From assembly GCA_045544655.1 (NCBI GenBank), contig JAZPZL010000181.1:1-7696 (forward strand): DNA of 7,696 bases, given 5' to 3'. Below the pieces are notes generated by a model, which saw nothing but the letters and a program-made list of their open reading frames with translations, was not told the origin of the DNA and did no database searches. The translations under genes and the position numbers were made by a program. This document shows, piece after piece, positions 1-6,679 of this stretch (positions are counted from its first letter, which is position 1; each line of letters starts with the position of its first letter). This stretch comes from RGIG5579 sp045544655. Its GTDB lineage: Bacteria > Bacillota > Clostridia > Oscillospirales > SIG627.

Positions 1-29
1 GCTTCAGGAACAAGAGACTTGTTAGCCAT
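1..29 (-). CDS. Start of a leftward gene, possibly an alpha/beta-type small acid-soluble spore protein (partial)
   Basis: Only the first ten residues are inside the window, read leftward from an ATG at 29-27: MANKSLVPEA. A strong Shine-Dalgarno sequence (TAAGGAG, 44-38) lies 8 bases before this ATG. A second in-frame ATG at 35-33 is only 2 bases from the SD, so the inner start is preferred. The residues LVPEA close to the N-terminus resemble the beginning of alpha/beta-type SASPs of Clostridia, which coat DNA in the spore core and are made in the forespore under sigma G. That match rests on a handful of residues. I saw no convincing sigma-G promoter in the leader. The SD and start codon are seen; the family is a guess. 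Confidence 0.45.
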
Positions 30-55
30 GTTCATAACTCCTTATTGAGAAAATT

Positions 56-69
56 TGAGCCTAGGCTCA
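56..69. repeat. 14-bp perfect palindrome in the leader of the leftward gene
   Basis: TGAGCCTAGGCTCA is its own reverse complement and is centred between 62 and 63. It lies 26 bases upstream of the preferred start codon of the leftward gene and 12 bases upstream of its SD, in an otherwise AT-rich stretch. A gapless palindrome fits a dimeric-protein operator better than an RNA hairpin, since the centre would have to open to form a loop. It has no T run after it, so it is not an obvious terminator. The function is unknown. Confidence 0.5.
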
Positions 70-158
70 GATACCCTTTGAAACCTAAATTTCTTGGGCT
101 CGCTAATATTCTTACTAGAATTCAAAAAAATATTAATGGTAAGTTATGGAAATGCTTC

Positions 159-187
159 TTGAAATTAAGTATGATCTATGATATACT
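159..187 (+). promoter_or_regulatory. Sigma-A type promoter for the DUF4364-GH28 unit
   Basis: The -35 element TTGAAA (159-164) and the -10 element TATACT (182-187) are separated by exactly 17 bases. A TG one base before the -10 (179-180) makes it an extended -10. Transcription would start near 194, giving a leader of about 30 bases before the ATG at 226, with the SD AGAAGAGG at 212-219. The rest of the 30-225 gap holds only the palindrome and AT-rich sequence. Confidence 0.75.
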
Positions 188-225
188 AAATATATAATTC
201 TTGATTCAGAAAGAAGAGGTTTCTT

Positions 226-774
226 ATGCCACAAAGGTTATATAAAGACGATGAGATCAAATTGATCATTTTATACCTTCTCAACGAATTGGATGATTCC
301 TACGATTTTCAGACACTTTCGGAAATTATCGTTTGGGACGGATCTATCAGCTATTTTGTTTTCTCTCAGTGTTTTGGTGAACTGATCACAACGGGTGCTA
401 TTACAAAAATCGAAAAAGGTGAAGAGTATGAGCCGGAATTTGTTATTAGCTCCATTGGAAAAGAGTTTATCAAAGAGGCAAAAAGCTCCATCTTAGGCTT
501 CGTCAAAGAGCGTATTATGAGAAGCGCAACAAGATTTCTTGCTTTTAAAAAAGACGGTACAAGCGTTAGCACGAAGATCGAGTCAAAGAATTCCGGATAT
601 CAGCTTTCCTGTTCCATTCATAACAAGAAATTTGATTTACTTGAGATCAATATGTATCTTGATAACTTGGAGGAAGCGGAACTATTGCAGCAAAGCTTTG
701 AAAAGCAAGCGGAGCGTGTATACAGCAATTTATTGGCACAGTTAAGCGGCGATTCAAAATTCATTCTTTCTTGA
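226..774 (+). CDS. DUF4364 family protein (winged-helix-like, putative regulator)
   Basis: This 182-residue protein matches my recollection of the DUF4364 pattern found across Clostridia. An N-terminal region (about 8-80) has helix-helix-strand character like a winged helix: a hydrophobic helix IKLIILYLLNEL near 11-22, a second helix around 29-36, a third around 44-55 and a GxxY/I wing. It is followed by a beta-rich C-terminal half ending in a long amphipathic helix (about 150-175). No signal peptide or membrane segment is present, so it is cytoplasmic. The start is supported by SD AGAAGAGG 6 bases upstream and by the promoter at 159-187. The stop codon lies inside the next gene's SD, so the two genes are probably co-transcribed and translationally coupled. 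DNA binding is inferred from the fold-like pattern; no target or ligand is evident. Confidence 0.75.
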   Translation: MPQRLYKDDEIKLIILYLLNELDDSYDFQTLSEIIVWDGSISYFVFSQCFGELITTGAITKIEKGEEYEPEFVISSIGKEFIKEAKSSILGFVKERIMRSATRFLAFKKDGTSVSTKIESKNSGYQLSCSIHNKKFDLLEINMYLDNLEEAELLQQSFEKQAERVYSNLLAQLSGDSKFILS

Positions 775-786
775 GAGGCTAAACCA

Positions 787-2121
787 ATGAAAAACTGCAG
801 TGTATTTGATTACGGAGCAAAAGGCGACGGAACAACGCTCGATACGGTTGCTATTCAAAACGCTATTGATGACTGTTCCAATAACGGCGGCGGTCGGGTC
901 ACTCTCTCTTCCGGCAATTTTCTATTTGGAAGAATCGATTTGAAGGATGGAGTTGAACTCCACTTAGAACGGGATGCGGTGCTTTTAGGATCTACTGACG
1001 TTTTTGATTTTCCGGAAATCGAAACAGACTTTTGGAGAACCGAGTATGCCCCCAGATTCAATAAGCGATGCTATATTTATGCGGAAGGTGCAAAAGATAT
1101 TGCCATTACGGGAAGAGGCACCATTGATTGTCAAGGCAGCGCTTTTGTTGATCCGTGTTCCGAGGAAGAAATCAACAATAGACCCCACATGAGCTTCAAA
1201 AGAAAGCAGTTCCCTCTTCCCGAGGGTGTAACTGCGGATCCAAACCTGGTCGCCATGGTTGGAACAAACCCACATCCCCTGGATCCAAAGATCACAAGTC
1301 TTGCTCCTGCAAGAGTCATTCTTATGATCGGATGTGAAAACGTTCTGATGGAAGATATTACAATTAAAAACCAACCTGCAGGATGGAGTACCTGGATTAC
1401 CGATTGTGAAGACGTACACTTTCATAGACTTCGTATCACCTCTGCCCTTGATTTTCCAAATTGCGACGGTTTGCATATCAATTGCTGCAGAAACGTTACC
1501 GTTTCCGACTGCAATATTCGCACCGGTGACGACTGCATCGTGGTTCGTGCATATTCCGCACCTTTGTACAAAAATACCAAGTGCGAAGGTGTAACCGTTA
1601 CCAATTGCAATTTAAAATCTCATACTGCCGGAATCCGAATCGGTTGGATCGGTGACGGTGAAATGCGCAATTTCACCTTTTCCAATTTAACGATCACGGA
1701 ATCTATTTCCGGAATTCTAATGCGGTTGCCTCCCAATCCCCATTCCGCAAGAATGGCAGATCAAGGCTTTGAGGAGCCTTTCATTGAGAACATTTCTTTT
1801 TCCAATATTACCATTGACCGAAATTATATGTCCCCCATTCGCATTGAAATTGAGAATCATTCTCCTTGCAAAGCGATTCAGAACATCTATTTTTCCGATA
1901 TACACGCTTTCTCGGCAAGAATGCCGGAGATCAAGGGAAGAAGCGACGTTCATTTGAAGAACATCTATTTTAACAATTGCCACTTCAGACAGATCCGATA
2001 TGAAGACATCGGAACGAAATTCAGCGAGAGAATGGTGAAGATCAATCGCCAGATCACGCCTCCCGTATTTACTTGCGTTAATAACCTGGTTTTAAACGGT
2101 ACAACTTTTGATCTGTTATAA
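787..2121 (+). CDS. Glycoside hydrolase family 28 (polygalacturonase-like) protein, cytoplasmic
   Basis: This 444-residue protein has the GH28 layout. The N-terminal FDYGAKGDGTTLDT (7-20) and GGGRVTLSSGNF (34-45) are the usual entry to the right-handed beta-helix, followed by repeated N-V-T-V-type strands. GH28 acid residues are recognisable in NCDG (D227, for the NTD motif) and GDD (D248, D249). The usual GHG and RIK motifs are not clean: the matching places read SHTAGIRIG (278-286) and ILMRLP (310-315). Family members cleave galacturonate or rhamnogalacturonan linkages in pectin. There is no signal peptide, so the likely substrates are imported oligosaccharides rather than polymer; the exact substrate cannot be read. 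The SD GAGAGG (773-778) overlaps the stop of the DUF4364 gene and sits 8 bases from the ATG. A terminator follows 3 bases after the stop. Confidence 0.85.
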   Translation: MKNCSVFDYGAKGDGTTLDTVAIQNAIDDCSNNGGGRVTLSSGNFLFGRIDLKDGVELHLERDAVLLGSTDVFDFPEIETDFWRTEYAPRFNKRCYIYAEGAKDIAITGRGTIDCQGSAFVDPCSEEEINNRPHMSFKRKQFPLPEGVTADPNLVAMVGTNPHPLDPKITSLAPARVILMIGCENVLMEDITIKNQPAGWSTWITDCEDVHFHRLRITSALDFPNCDGLHINCCRNVTVSDCNIRTGDDCIVVRAYSAPLYKNTKCEGVTVTNCNLKSHTAGIRIGWIGDGEMRNFTFSNLTITESISGILMRLPPNPHSARMADQGFEEPFIENISFSNITIDRNYMSPIRIEIENHSPCKAIQNIYFSDIHAFSARMPEIKGRSDVHLKNIYFNNCHFRQIRYEDIGTKFSERMVKINRQITPPVFTCVNNLVLNGTTFDLL

Positions 2122-2124
2122 AAC

Positions 2125-2153
2125 AAAGCCCGAAGCAGACTGCTTCGGGCTTT
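2125..2153. terminator. Bidirectional rho-independent terminator between convergent genes
   Basis: A perfect 13-bp stem (2125-2137 with 2141-2153) encloses a 3-base loop GAC. Reading rightward it starts 3 bases after the GH28 stop and runs into TTTTCCTTAT. Reading leftward it starts 3 bases after the lipoprotein stop and runs into TTTGTTTTAT, which is a better T tract. The one hairpin therefore can end both converging transcripts. Confidence 0.9.
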
Positions 2154-2156
2154 TCC

Positions 2157-2711
2157 TTATGCTATCTCATAATAATAAAAATGATCTTCAATTTTCTCTG
2201 TATAATAGGTGAATTTTGCTCCATAGGATGCTTTTTTCTCGTAAGAAAATCCATTGCCGCTTGGGGAAAGCTCAATAGATGGATCTCCAAAATAGATAGG
2301 AGTATCTCCGGAGGTGTAGTAAATACCGTAATCAAAATTCTTTCCGGGAATACACATATCAAAAGCGCAGATCCTTAAATCTTCACGACGGATCCAGTCC
2401 ACAAGCTTTACGTCACTTTGTTCAAACAAGGCTGTTAGACCTTGATTCTCACAAGAAGAAATCGAAAGATCCTGCATATTCTGTAGATACAGACCATCCA
2501 TTGACTCACTACCCTTGACAGAATAATAGTCATTGCGTGACACCATGGCATCAAAATCAAGCGTAGAAAAGTACTTCACAATCTCCTGATACAACTCCTT
2601 ATGCTCTGAAAAATGATTAAACGTTCCTGAGTTATCGGAAATCGTAGGTTCCATAGAACAAGAGCTTAGCAAAAGTATGGGTAACATCAAAAAAATCATC
2701 AAGCGTTTCAT
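2157..2711 (-). CDS. Uncharacterised lipoprotein
   Basis: This 184-residue protein begins with a lipoprotein signal peptide: MKR, a hydrophobic stretch (4-15), then the lipobox LSSC with the lipidated cysteine at C18. It should be exported and anchored to the outer face of the cell membrane. The mature part is acidic and aromatic-rich, with three further cysteines (C87, C115, C120). A Gly/Tyr-rich section YGIYYTSGDTPIYFGD (128-143) and a Tyr-rich C-terminus (near 169-184) suggest a small beta-rich domain. I do not recognise a named family. The start at 2711 is chosen over an in-frame ATG at 2738 because it has SD AAGGAG 6 bases upstream, gives a clean signal peptide, and 2738 lies upstream of the predicted transcription start. 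It is a single-gene unit with its own promoter, convergent with the GH28 gene. Confidence 0.8.
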   Translation of the reverse strand: MKRLMIFLMLPILLLSSCSMEPTISDNSGTFNHFSEHKELYQEIVKYFSTLDFDAMVSRNDYYSVKGSESMDGLYLQNMQDLSISSCENQGLTALFEQSDVKLVDWIRREDLRICAFDMCIPGKNFDYGIYYTSGDTPIYFGDPSIELSPSGNGFSYEKKASYGAKFTYYTEKIEDHFYYYEIA

Positions 2712-2717
2712 AATTTT

Positions 2718-2723
2718 CTCCTT
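2718..2723 (-). promoter_or_regulatory. Shine-Dalgarno site that fixes the lipoprotein start
   Basis: AAGGAG (2723 down to 2718) lies 6 bases before the ATG at 2711-2709. No comparable site precedes the alternative ATG at 2738. Together with the promoter position this selects the shorter product, which starts directly with the signal peptide. Confidence 0.8.
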
Positions 2724-2729
2724 TTGCCT

Positions 2730-2758
2730 ATTATACAATATTTTCGATACGAATTCAA
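2730..2758 (-). promoter_or_regulatory. Near-consensus sigma-A promoter for the lipoprotein gene
   Basis: Read leftward, the -35 TTGAAT (2758-2753) and a perfect -10 TATAAT (2735-2730) are separated by 17 bases. The expected start of transcription is near 2723, which is the first base of the SD, so the leader would be only about a dozen bases long. The -35 begins directly after the T tract of the upstream terminator, separating this gene from the dehydrogenase operon. Confidence 0.8.
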
Positions 2759-2762
2759 GATA

Positions 2763-2799
2763 AAAATAGAACGCAGGATTTATTCCTGCGTTCTATTTT
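2763..2799 (-). terminator. Rho-independent terminator of the 2-oxoacid dehydrogenase operon
   Basis: A perfect 16-bp stem (2763-2778 with 2784-2799) encloses a 5-base loop. Read leftward it lies 6 bases beyond the E1 stop codon and its far arm ends in CTATTTTTATC, giving a short U run. It closes the E2-E3-E1 transcript just before the lipoprotein promoter. The A-rich 5' arm gives the reverse direction a weaker resemblance to a terminator. Confidence 0.9.
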
Positions 2800-2805
2800 C
2801 AAAAC

Positions 2806-5283
2806 TTAGATACCCTTCTTAGATCTTTCAATCTTCTCAATGGTAGTAAAGTTGTTCTTTGCTACGTGACCGGGAAGTGGCATGATCTTTTCATGAATGG
2901 CATCGATGATCCACTCAGGCTGAGGGAAGAACATATGATCAAGCTCAAAGCAAGGAGTGATCCAGTTTCTGGAGCCTACAACGGTAACGGGACCGTCCAG
3001 ATAATCAAACGCCATTTCAGTAATGTTGGAAGCCATATCTCTCATTACGGAGTTTCTTTCAACGGCATCACCTACGATTACACACTTACCGGTCTTCTTA
3101 ACGGATTCAACAACCTTGGTATAATCGAAAGGAGTGATGGAACGGGTGTCGATGATCTCAGCGGATACGCCGTACTTCTCTTCGAGGATCTTAGCAGCCT
3201 CAAGTGCTCTGTAAAGAACGGCGCCAATGGTAAGAATGGTAACGTCCTTACCAACTCTCTTGATATCGGGATCACCGATGGTGATTTCATAAGCTTCTTC
3301 AGGAACGCCACCTTCGTGGAACTCTTCACCCTTGTCGTAAATTCTCTGGGATTCAAAGAAGATTACGGGGTCAGTTCCGTTCAGTGCAGTCTCCATCAGA
3401 CCCTTAGCATCGTAAGGAGTAGAGGGGAATACAACCTTCAAACCAGGGATGTGAGCGGTCAGAGCGGTCCAATCCTGAGAGTGCTGAGCACCGTACTTGG
3501 AACCAACGGAAACTCTGAGGATGATTGGCATCTTCAGAATGCCGGCACTCATAGACTGCCACTTAGCCATCTGGTTAAAGATCTCATCGCCTGCACAACC
3601 GATAAAGACAGCGTACACCAACTCAACGATACAACGACCCCCGCACATTGCGTAGCCTACTGCAGAGCCAACGATGGCAGACTCGGAAATGGGAGAGTTG
3701 AACAGTCTGTGATAAGGAACTGCCTCGGTCATCTTCTTATATACGCCGAATGCTCCGCCCCAGTCACGGTTATCTTCACCGTAAGCGATGAGAGTGGGAT
3801 CTTCATAGTACTTGTTGATGATCGGCTCAGCCAGACCGTCGCGGATGTTGTACATCTTCATCTTGGAAACGGGCTTGCCGTTTGCATCGGTAGCAGTACG
3901 AATCTTGCCGCGGATCTCCTTAACTCTGGGACACTCATCCTTGGGAACGAGCATCTCAGGCTCTCTTCCCTCTTCCATGGTAGGCTTGTGGAGGTTGGAG
4001 AACATCATACCGGAAATTGCATCGGGATTCTTATCAAGATCCATTCTGGGAGAAATTTCATCGTTGATCGCCAGCTTCATGATCTCAGTCATACGGTTGG
4101 TGATCTGTTCGTGGATCAGAGCAAACTCCTCTTCCTTAGCGATGCCGCCTGCAATCAGCTTATTCTTGAATGCGGGAATGGGATCTGCATCCTGCCAAGC
4201 CTTGATCTCTTCGGGAGTTCTGTAGGTGGAGGAGTCAGAGGGAGAGTGACCGGATACACGGTAAGTAACTACGTCGAGCAGCGCGGGTCCCTTGCCCTGG
4301 AGAAGGATCTCCTTCTTTCTTGCAACAGCGTCGATCACTGCGAGAGGATCGTAACCGTTTACACGCTCAGCGTGCATCTGGGTGGGATTGAAGCCTGCAC
4401 CGAGACGAGCAACCATATCAAAGCCCATGGTTTCGCCGCGGGTCTGACCGCCCATACCGTAGTGGTTGTTAAATACGTTGAACAGAATAGGCATTCCCTC
4501 GCCCTTGCCATCGTCCCAGAGCTTGGTGATCTGGTCCATGGAAGCAAAGTTAAAGGATTCGAGAGCGGGACCACGACCGCAAGCACCGTCACCGAAGTTT
4601 GCAACAACGATACCCTTCTTGCGGTTGCATCTCTTATACAGAGCTGCACCGAGTGCAACGGGAGCTGCAGAACCTACGATTGCGTTGTTGGGCATGATAC
4701 CAAAGGGAATGAAGAATGCGTGCATAGATCCGCCCAAACCGCGGTTAAAGCCGGTGGTTCTTGCAAACACTTCTGCGAGCGCACCGTACAGAAGGAAGTT
4801 GATTGCAAGTTCCTTGATGTCGCCGCCGGCGTTCATATGCTTTTCAACAACGTTCAAAACGGCACCGTCAAGGAATTCCTTCATAACCTCGTAAAGCTCT
4901 TTCTCATCCAGCTTTTCGATGGAGGAAAGACCCTTAGCAAGGATTTCACCGTGGCTTCTGTGGGAACCGAAGGTAAGGTCATCGATATCAAGGCTGTAAG
5001 CTTCACCGACAGCGCTTGCTTCCTGACCGATAGAAAGGTGGGCAGGACCGGGATTGTTGTATTCTACACCGTTGTAGCAGCTCTTAACCTTTACTTCGTT
5101 GAGCATGGTTTCGAATTCGCGAATGATCGCCATATCGCGATAAATTCTCATCATATCAGCTTTGGTGTAGATCTTTTTTTCCTCTTCCAAGGTCTTGTTG
5201 TACTGGCAAACGGGAATATCCTCAAAGTGGATAACGCCGGACTCAAAGGCCTTCGCGGGATCGACAAATTGACTCTTAGGCAT
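2806..5283 (-). CDS. 2-oxoacid dehydrogenase E1 component, fused alpha and beta subunits (pyruvate or acetoin type)
   Basis: This 825-residue protein is a thiamine diphosphate enzyme combining both E1 chains. The alpha part (about 40-410) has the ThDP motif GDG (231-233) with its partner NN (272-273), GLGGSMHAFF (182-191), and likely active-site histidines in SHRSHGE (H111) and SGHSPSD (H346). A linker (about 411-475) leads to the beta part (about 476-800), with GED (502-504), GAQHSQ (598-603, H601) and HIPGLKVVFPS (611-621). E1 decarboxylates the substrate and acylates the lipoyl group of E2. The two standard subunits total roughly 650 residues; the excess is a 40-residue N-terminal extension, about 40 extra residues after H111, about 12 extra between GDG and NN, and the linker. 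SD AAGGAGAT lies 5298-5291; the gap from the E3 gene is 28 bases. Substrate cannot be assigned from sequence alone. It has no TTA, CTA or TCA codons, suggesting high expression. Confidence 0.9.
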   Translation of the reverse strand: MPKSQFVDPAKAFESGVIHFEDIPVCQYNKTLEEEKKIYTKADMMRIYRDMAIIREFETMLNEVKVKSCYNGVEYNNPGPAHLSIGQEASAVGEAYSLDIDDLTFGSHRSHGEILAKGLSSIEKLDEKELYEVMKEFLDGAVLNVVEKHMNAGGDIKELAINFLLYGALAEVFARTTGFNRGLGGSMHAFFIPFGIMPNNAIVGSAAPVALGAALYKRCNRKKGIVVANFGDGACGRGPALESFNFASMDQITKLWDDGKGEGMPILFNVFNNHYGMGGQTRGETMGFDMVARLGAGFNPTQMHAERVNGYDPLAVIDAVARKKEILLQGKGPALLDVVTYRVSGHSPSDSSTYRTPEEIKAWQDADPIPAFKNKLIAGGIAKEEEFALIHEQITNRMTEIMKLAINDEISPRMDLDKNPDAISGMMFSNLHKPTMEEGREPEMLVPKDECPRVKEIRGKIRTATDANGKPVSKMKMYNIRDGLAEPIINKYYEDPTLIAYGEDNRDWGGAFGVYKKMTEAVPYHRLFNSPISESAIVGSAVGYAMCGGRCIVELVYAVFIGCAGDEIFNQMAKWQSMSAGILKMPIILRVSVGSKYGAQHSQDWTALTAHIPGLKVVFPSTPYDAKGLMETALNGTDPVIFFESQRIYDKGEEFHEGGVPEEAYEITIGDPDIKRVGKDVTILTIGAVLYRALEAAKILEEKYGVSAEIIDTRSITPFDYTKVVESVKKTGKCVIVGDAVERNSVMRDMASNITEMAFDYLDGPVTVVGSRNWITPCFELDHMFFPQPEWIIDAIHEKIMPLPGHVAKNNFTTIEKIERSKKGI

Positions 5284-5311
5284 TTTTTCTATCTCCTTTT
5301 AAAATTATAGT

Positions 5312-6667
5312 TTAAAAAATAGATTCACGAAGCACTTCGCCTACCGTGGGATGGGGGAATACAAACTTTTGGATCTCAGAAAGTCTCATTTCCTTGCCAA
5401 CCATCATAGCGGCACCGTAAACGATTTCGGAAGCGTAAGTACCGATCATATGGAAGCCGAGGATCTTGTTGTGATCCTTGTCTACGATGATCTTCATGAT
5501 ACCCTTGCCGCCTTCATTTTCAGCAAGATATCTGCCGCTGTAGCTGAGAGGAAGGGTTCTGATCTCAACGTTGAAGCCCTTCGCCTTAGCAGATTCGGTG
5601 GTTTCGCCAACTGCGGCAACCTCCGGATTGGTGTAGATAACGGAAGGGATGGAGTTGTAGTCAACTCTGTCCTTACCGCCCAGCATATTGGTAACGGCTA
5701 CTTCGCCTTCTCTGTAAGCGGTATGAGCAAGCATAACCTTGCCGTTTACGTCACCTGCAGCCCAAACACCGGGAACGTTGGTCTTGCAATATTCATCGGT
5801 AACAACGGCACCTCTCTCCATAAGAACACCAATCTCTTCCAAGCCGAGACCTGCAGTTCTTGCTCTGCGTCCAATGGAAACGAGCGCCTTATCTCCTGCG
5901 ATTTCATTTACCTTTCCGTCAAGCTCGTAAGTGATCTTTCCGTCCTTGATGGAGGTAACCTTTGCGCCGAGAATGAATTCAACACCGCGCTTCTCATACT
6001 CTTTCTTGAGCATTTCGGAGATCTCGCGATCGGTAGGACCTGCGATGTGATCCATCATTTCCAGAACAACAACGCGGCTTCCGATGCTGTTGAAATAGCT
6101 GACCATTTCAAGACCGATTACGCCGCCGCCAACAACCAGAAGGGTTGCGGGAACTTCCTTCATATCAAGGATCTCGCGGTTGGTCAAAGCGAAACCGTTT
6201 GCAAGAGAATCCTTCAAGCCGTCGATGGGAGGCAAGGTTGCTTCAGAACCGGAGCAGATCAAAAGACGCTTGCCTTCGATCTCTTTATCCCCTGCCTGAA
6301 CCTTAAATCCGTCGGCAGTTTTGCCGAGGATCTTTGCAGTTGCGGTAATAACCTCAACGCCTGCCTTCTTCATTTTCATACCAACGCCGCCAACCAAGGT
6401 CTTTACAACCTTATCCTTGCGGTCGATGATCTTGGCATGATCAATGGATGCTCCGGTAAACTCAACACCGTATTCGGTGCAGTGCTTGGAATAATCGTAA
6501 ATCTTAGCAGAGTAAAGCAGAGTCTTGGTGGGGATACATCCCTCATTCAGACAAGTGCCGCCCAAAGCTCTTTCTTCTACTACGCAGGTCTTCAGACCTT
6601 TTTCGGATGCACGCTCAGCAGCGTTATATCCACCGGGACCACCGCCGATTACAATCAGATCAAACAT
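5312..6667 (-). CDS. lpdA: Dihydrolipoamide dehydrogenase (E3)
   Basis: This 451-residue flavoprotein has every key element of the family in order. These are the N-terminal FAD motif GGGPGGYNAAERA (8-20), the redox disulfide GGTCLNEGCIPTK (36-48; C39 and C44), the NAD-binding GGGVIGLE (180-187) with an acidic residue E203 at the end of the next strand (favouring NAD+ over NADP+), a second FAD contact AAGDVNG (303-309), and the C-terminal His-Glu pair in HPTVGE (H439, E444). It reoxidises the dihydrolipoyl arm of E2 and passes electrons to NAD+ in the cytoplasm. No lipoyl domain is fused to it. Its SD AGGAGG (6680-6675) is 7 bases before the ATG and starts within the E2 stop codon, indicating translational coupling. 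Length is normal for the family. Confidence 0.96.
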   Translation of the reverse strand: MFDLIVIGGGPGGYNAAERASEKGLKTCVVEERALGGTCLNEGCIPTKTLLYSAKIYDYSKHCTEYGVEFTGASIDHAKIIDRKDKVVKTLVGGVGMKMKKAGVEVITATAKILGKTADGFKVQAGDKEIEGKRLLICSGSEATLPPIDGLKDSLANGFALTNREILDMKEVPATLLVVGGGVIGLEMVSYFNSIGSRVVVLEMMDHIAGPTDREISEMLKKEYEKRGVEFILGAKVTSIKDGKITYELDGKVNEIAGDKALVSIGRRARTAGLGLEEIGVLMERGAVVTDEYCKTNVPGVWAAGDVNGKVMLAHTAYREGEVAVTNMLGGKDRVDYNSIPSVIYTNPEVAAVGETTESAKAKGFNVEIRTLPLSYSGRYLAENEGGKGIMKIIVDKDHNKILGFHMIGTYASEIVYGAAMMVGKEMRLSEIQKFVFPHPTVGEVLRESIF

Positions 6668-6679
6668 TTTTTAGCCTCC

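Noticed and set aside
30..225. Possible riboswitch, small RNA or sigma-G promoter in the left intergenic region
   Set aside because: Apart from the short palindrome and the rightward sigma-A promoter I found no conserved structured RNA, and candidate CAT-type -10 elements on the leftward strand lack a properly spaced -35.
985..1476. 163-codon leftward open frame inside the GH28 gene
   Set aside because: It lies wholly opposite a well-supported gene, in the aligned antisense register, with no SD or recognisable protein pattern.
2712..2738. Upstream ATG adding nine residues to the lipoprotein
   Set aside because: It has no SD, overlaps the -10 region of the promoter (so it would be upstream of the mRNA start), and would bury the signal peptide behind a charged extension.
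2866..5310. Very long rightward open frame (814 codons) opposite the E1 gene
   Set aside because: It is register-aligned with the E1 codons and stays open because E1 avoids TTA, CTA and TCA. The product resembles no family, the start lacks a good SD, and it begins deep in the 3' end of E1 with no promoter seen. It is kept as evidence of codon bias, not as a gene.
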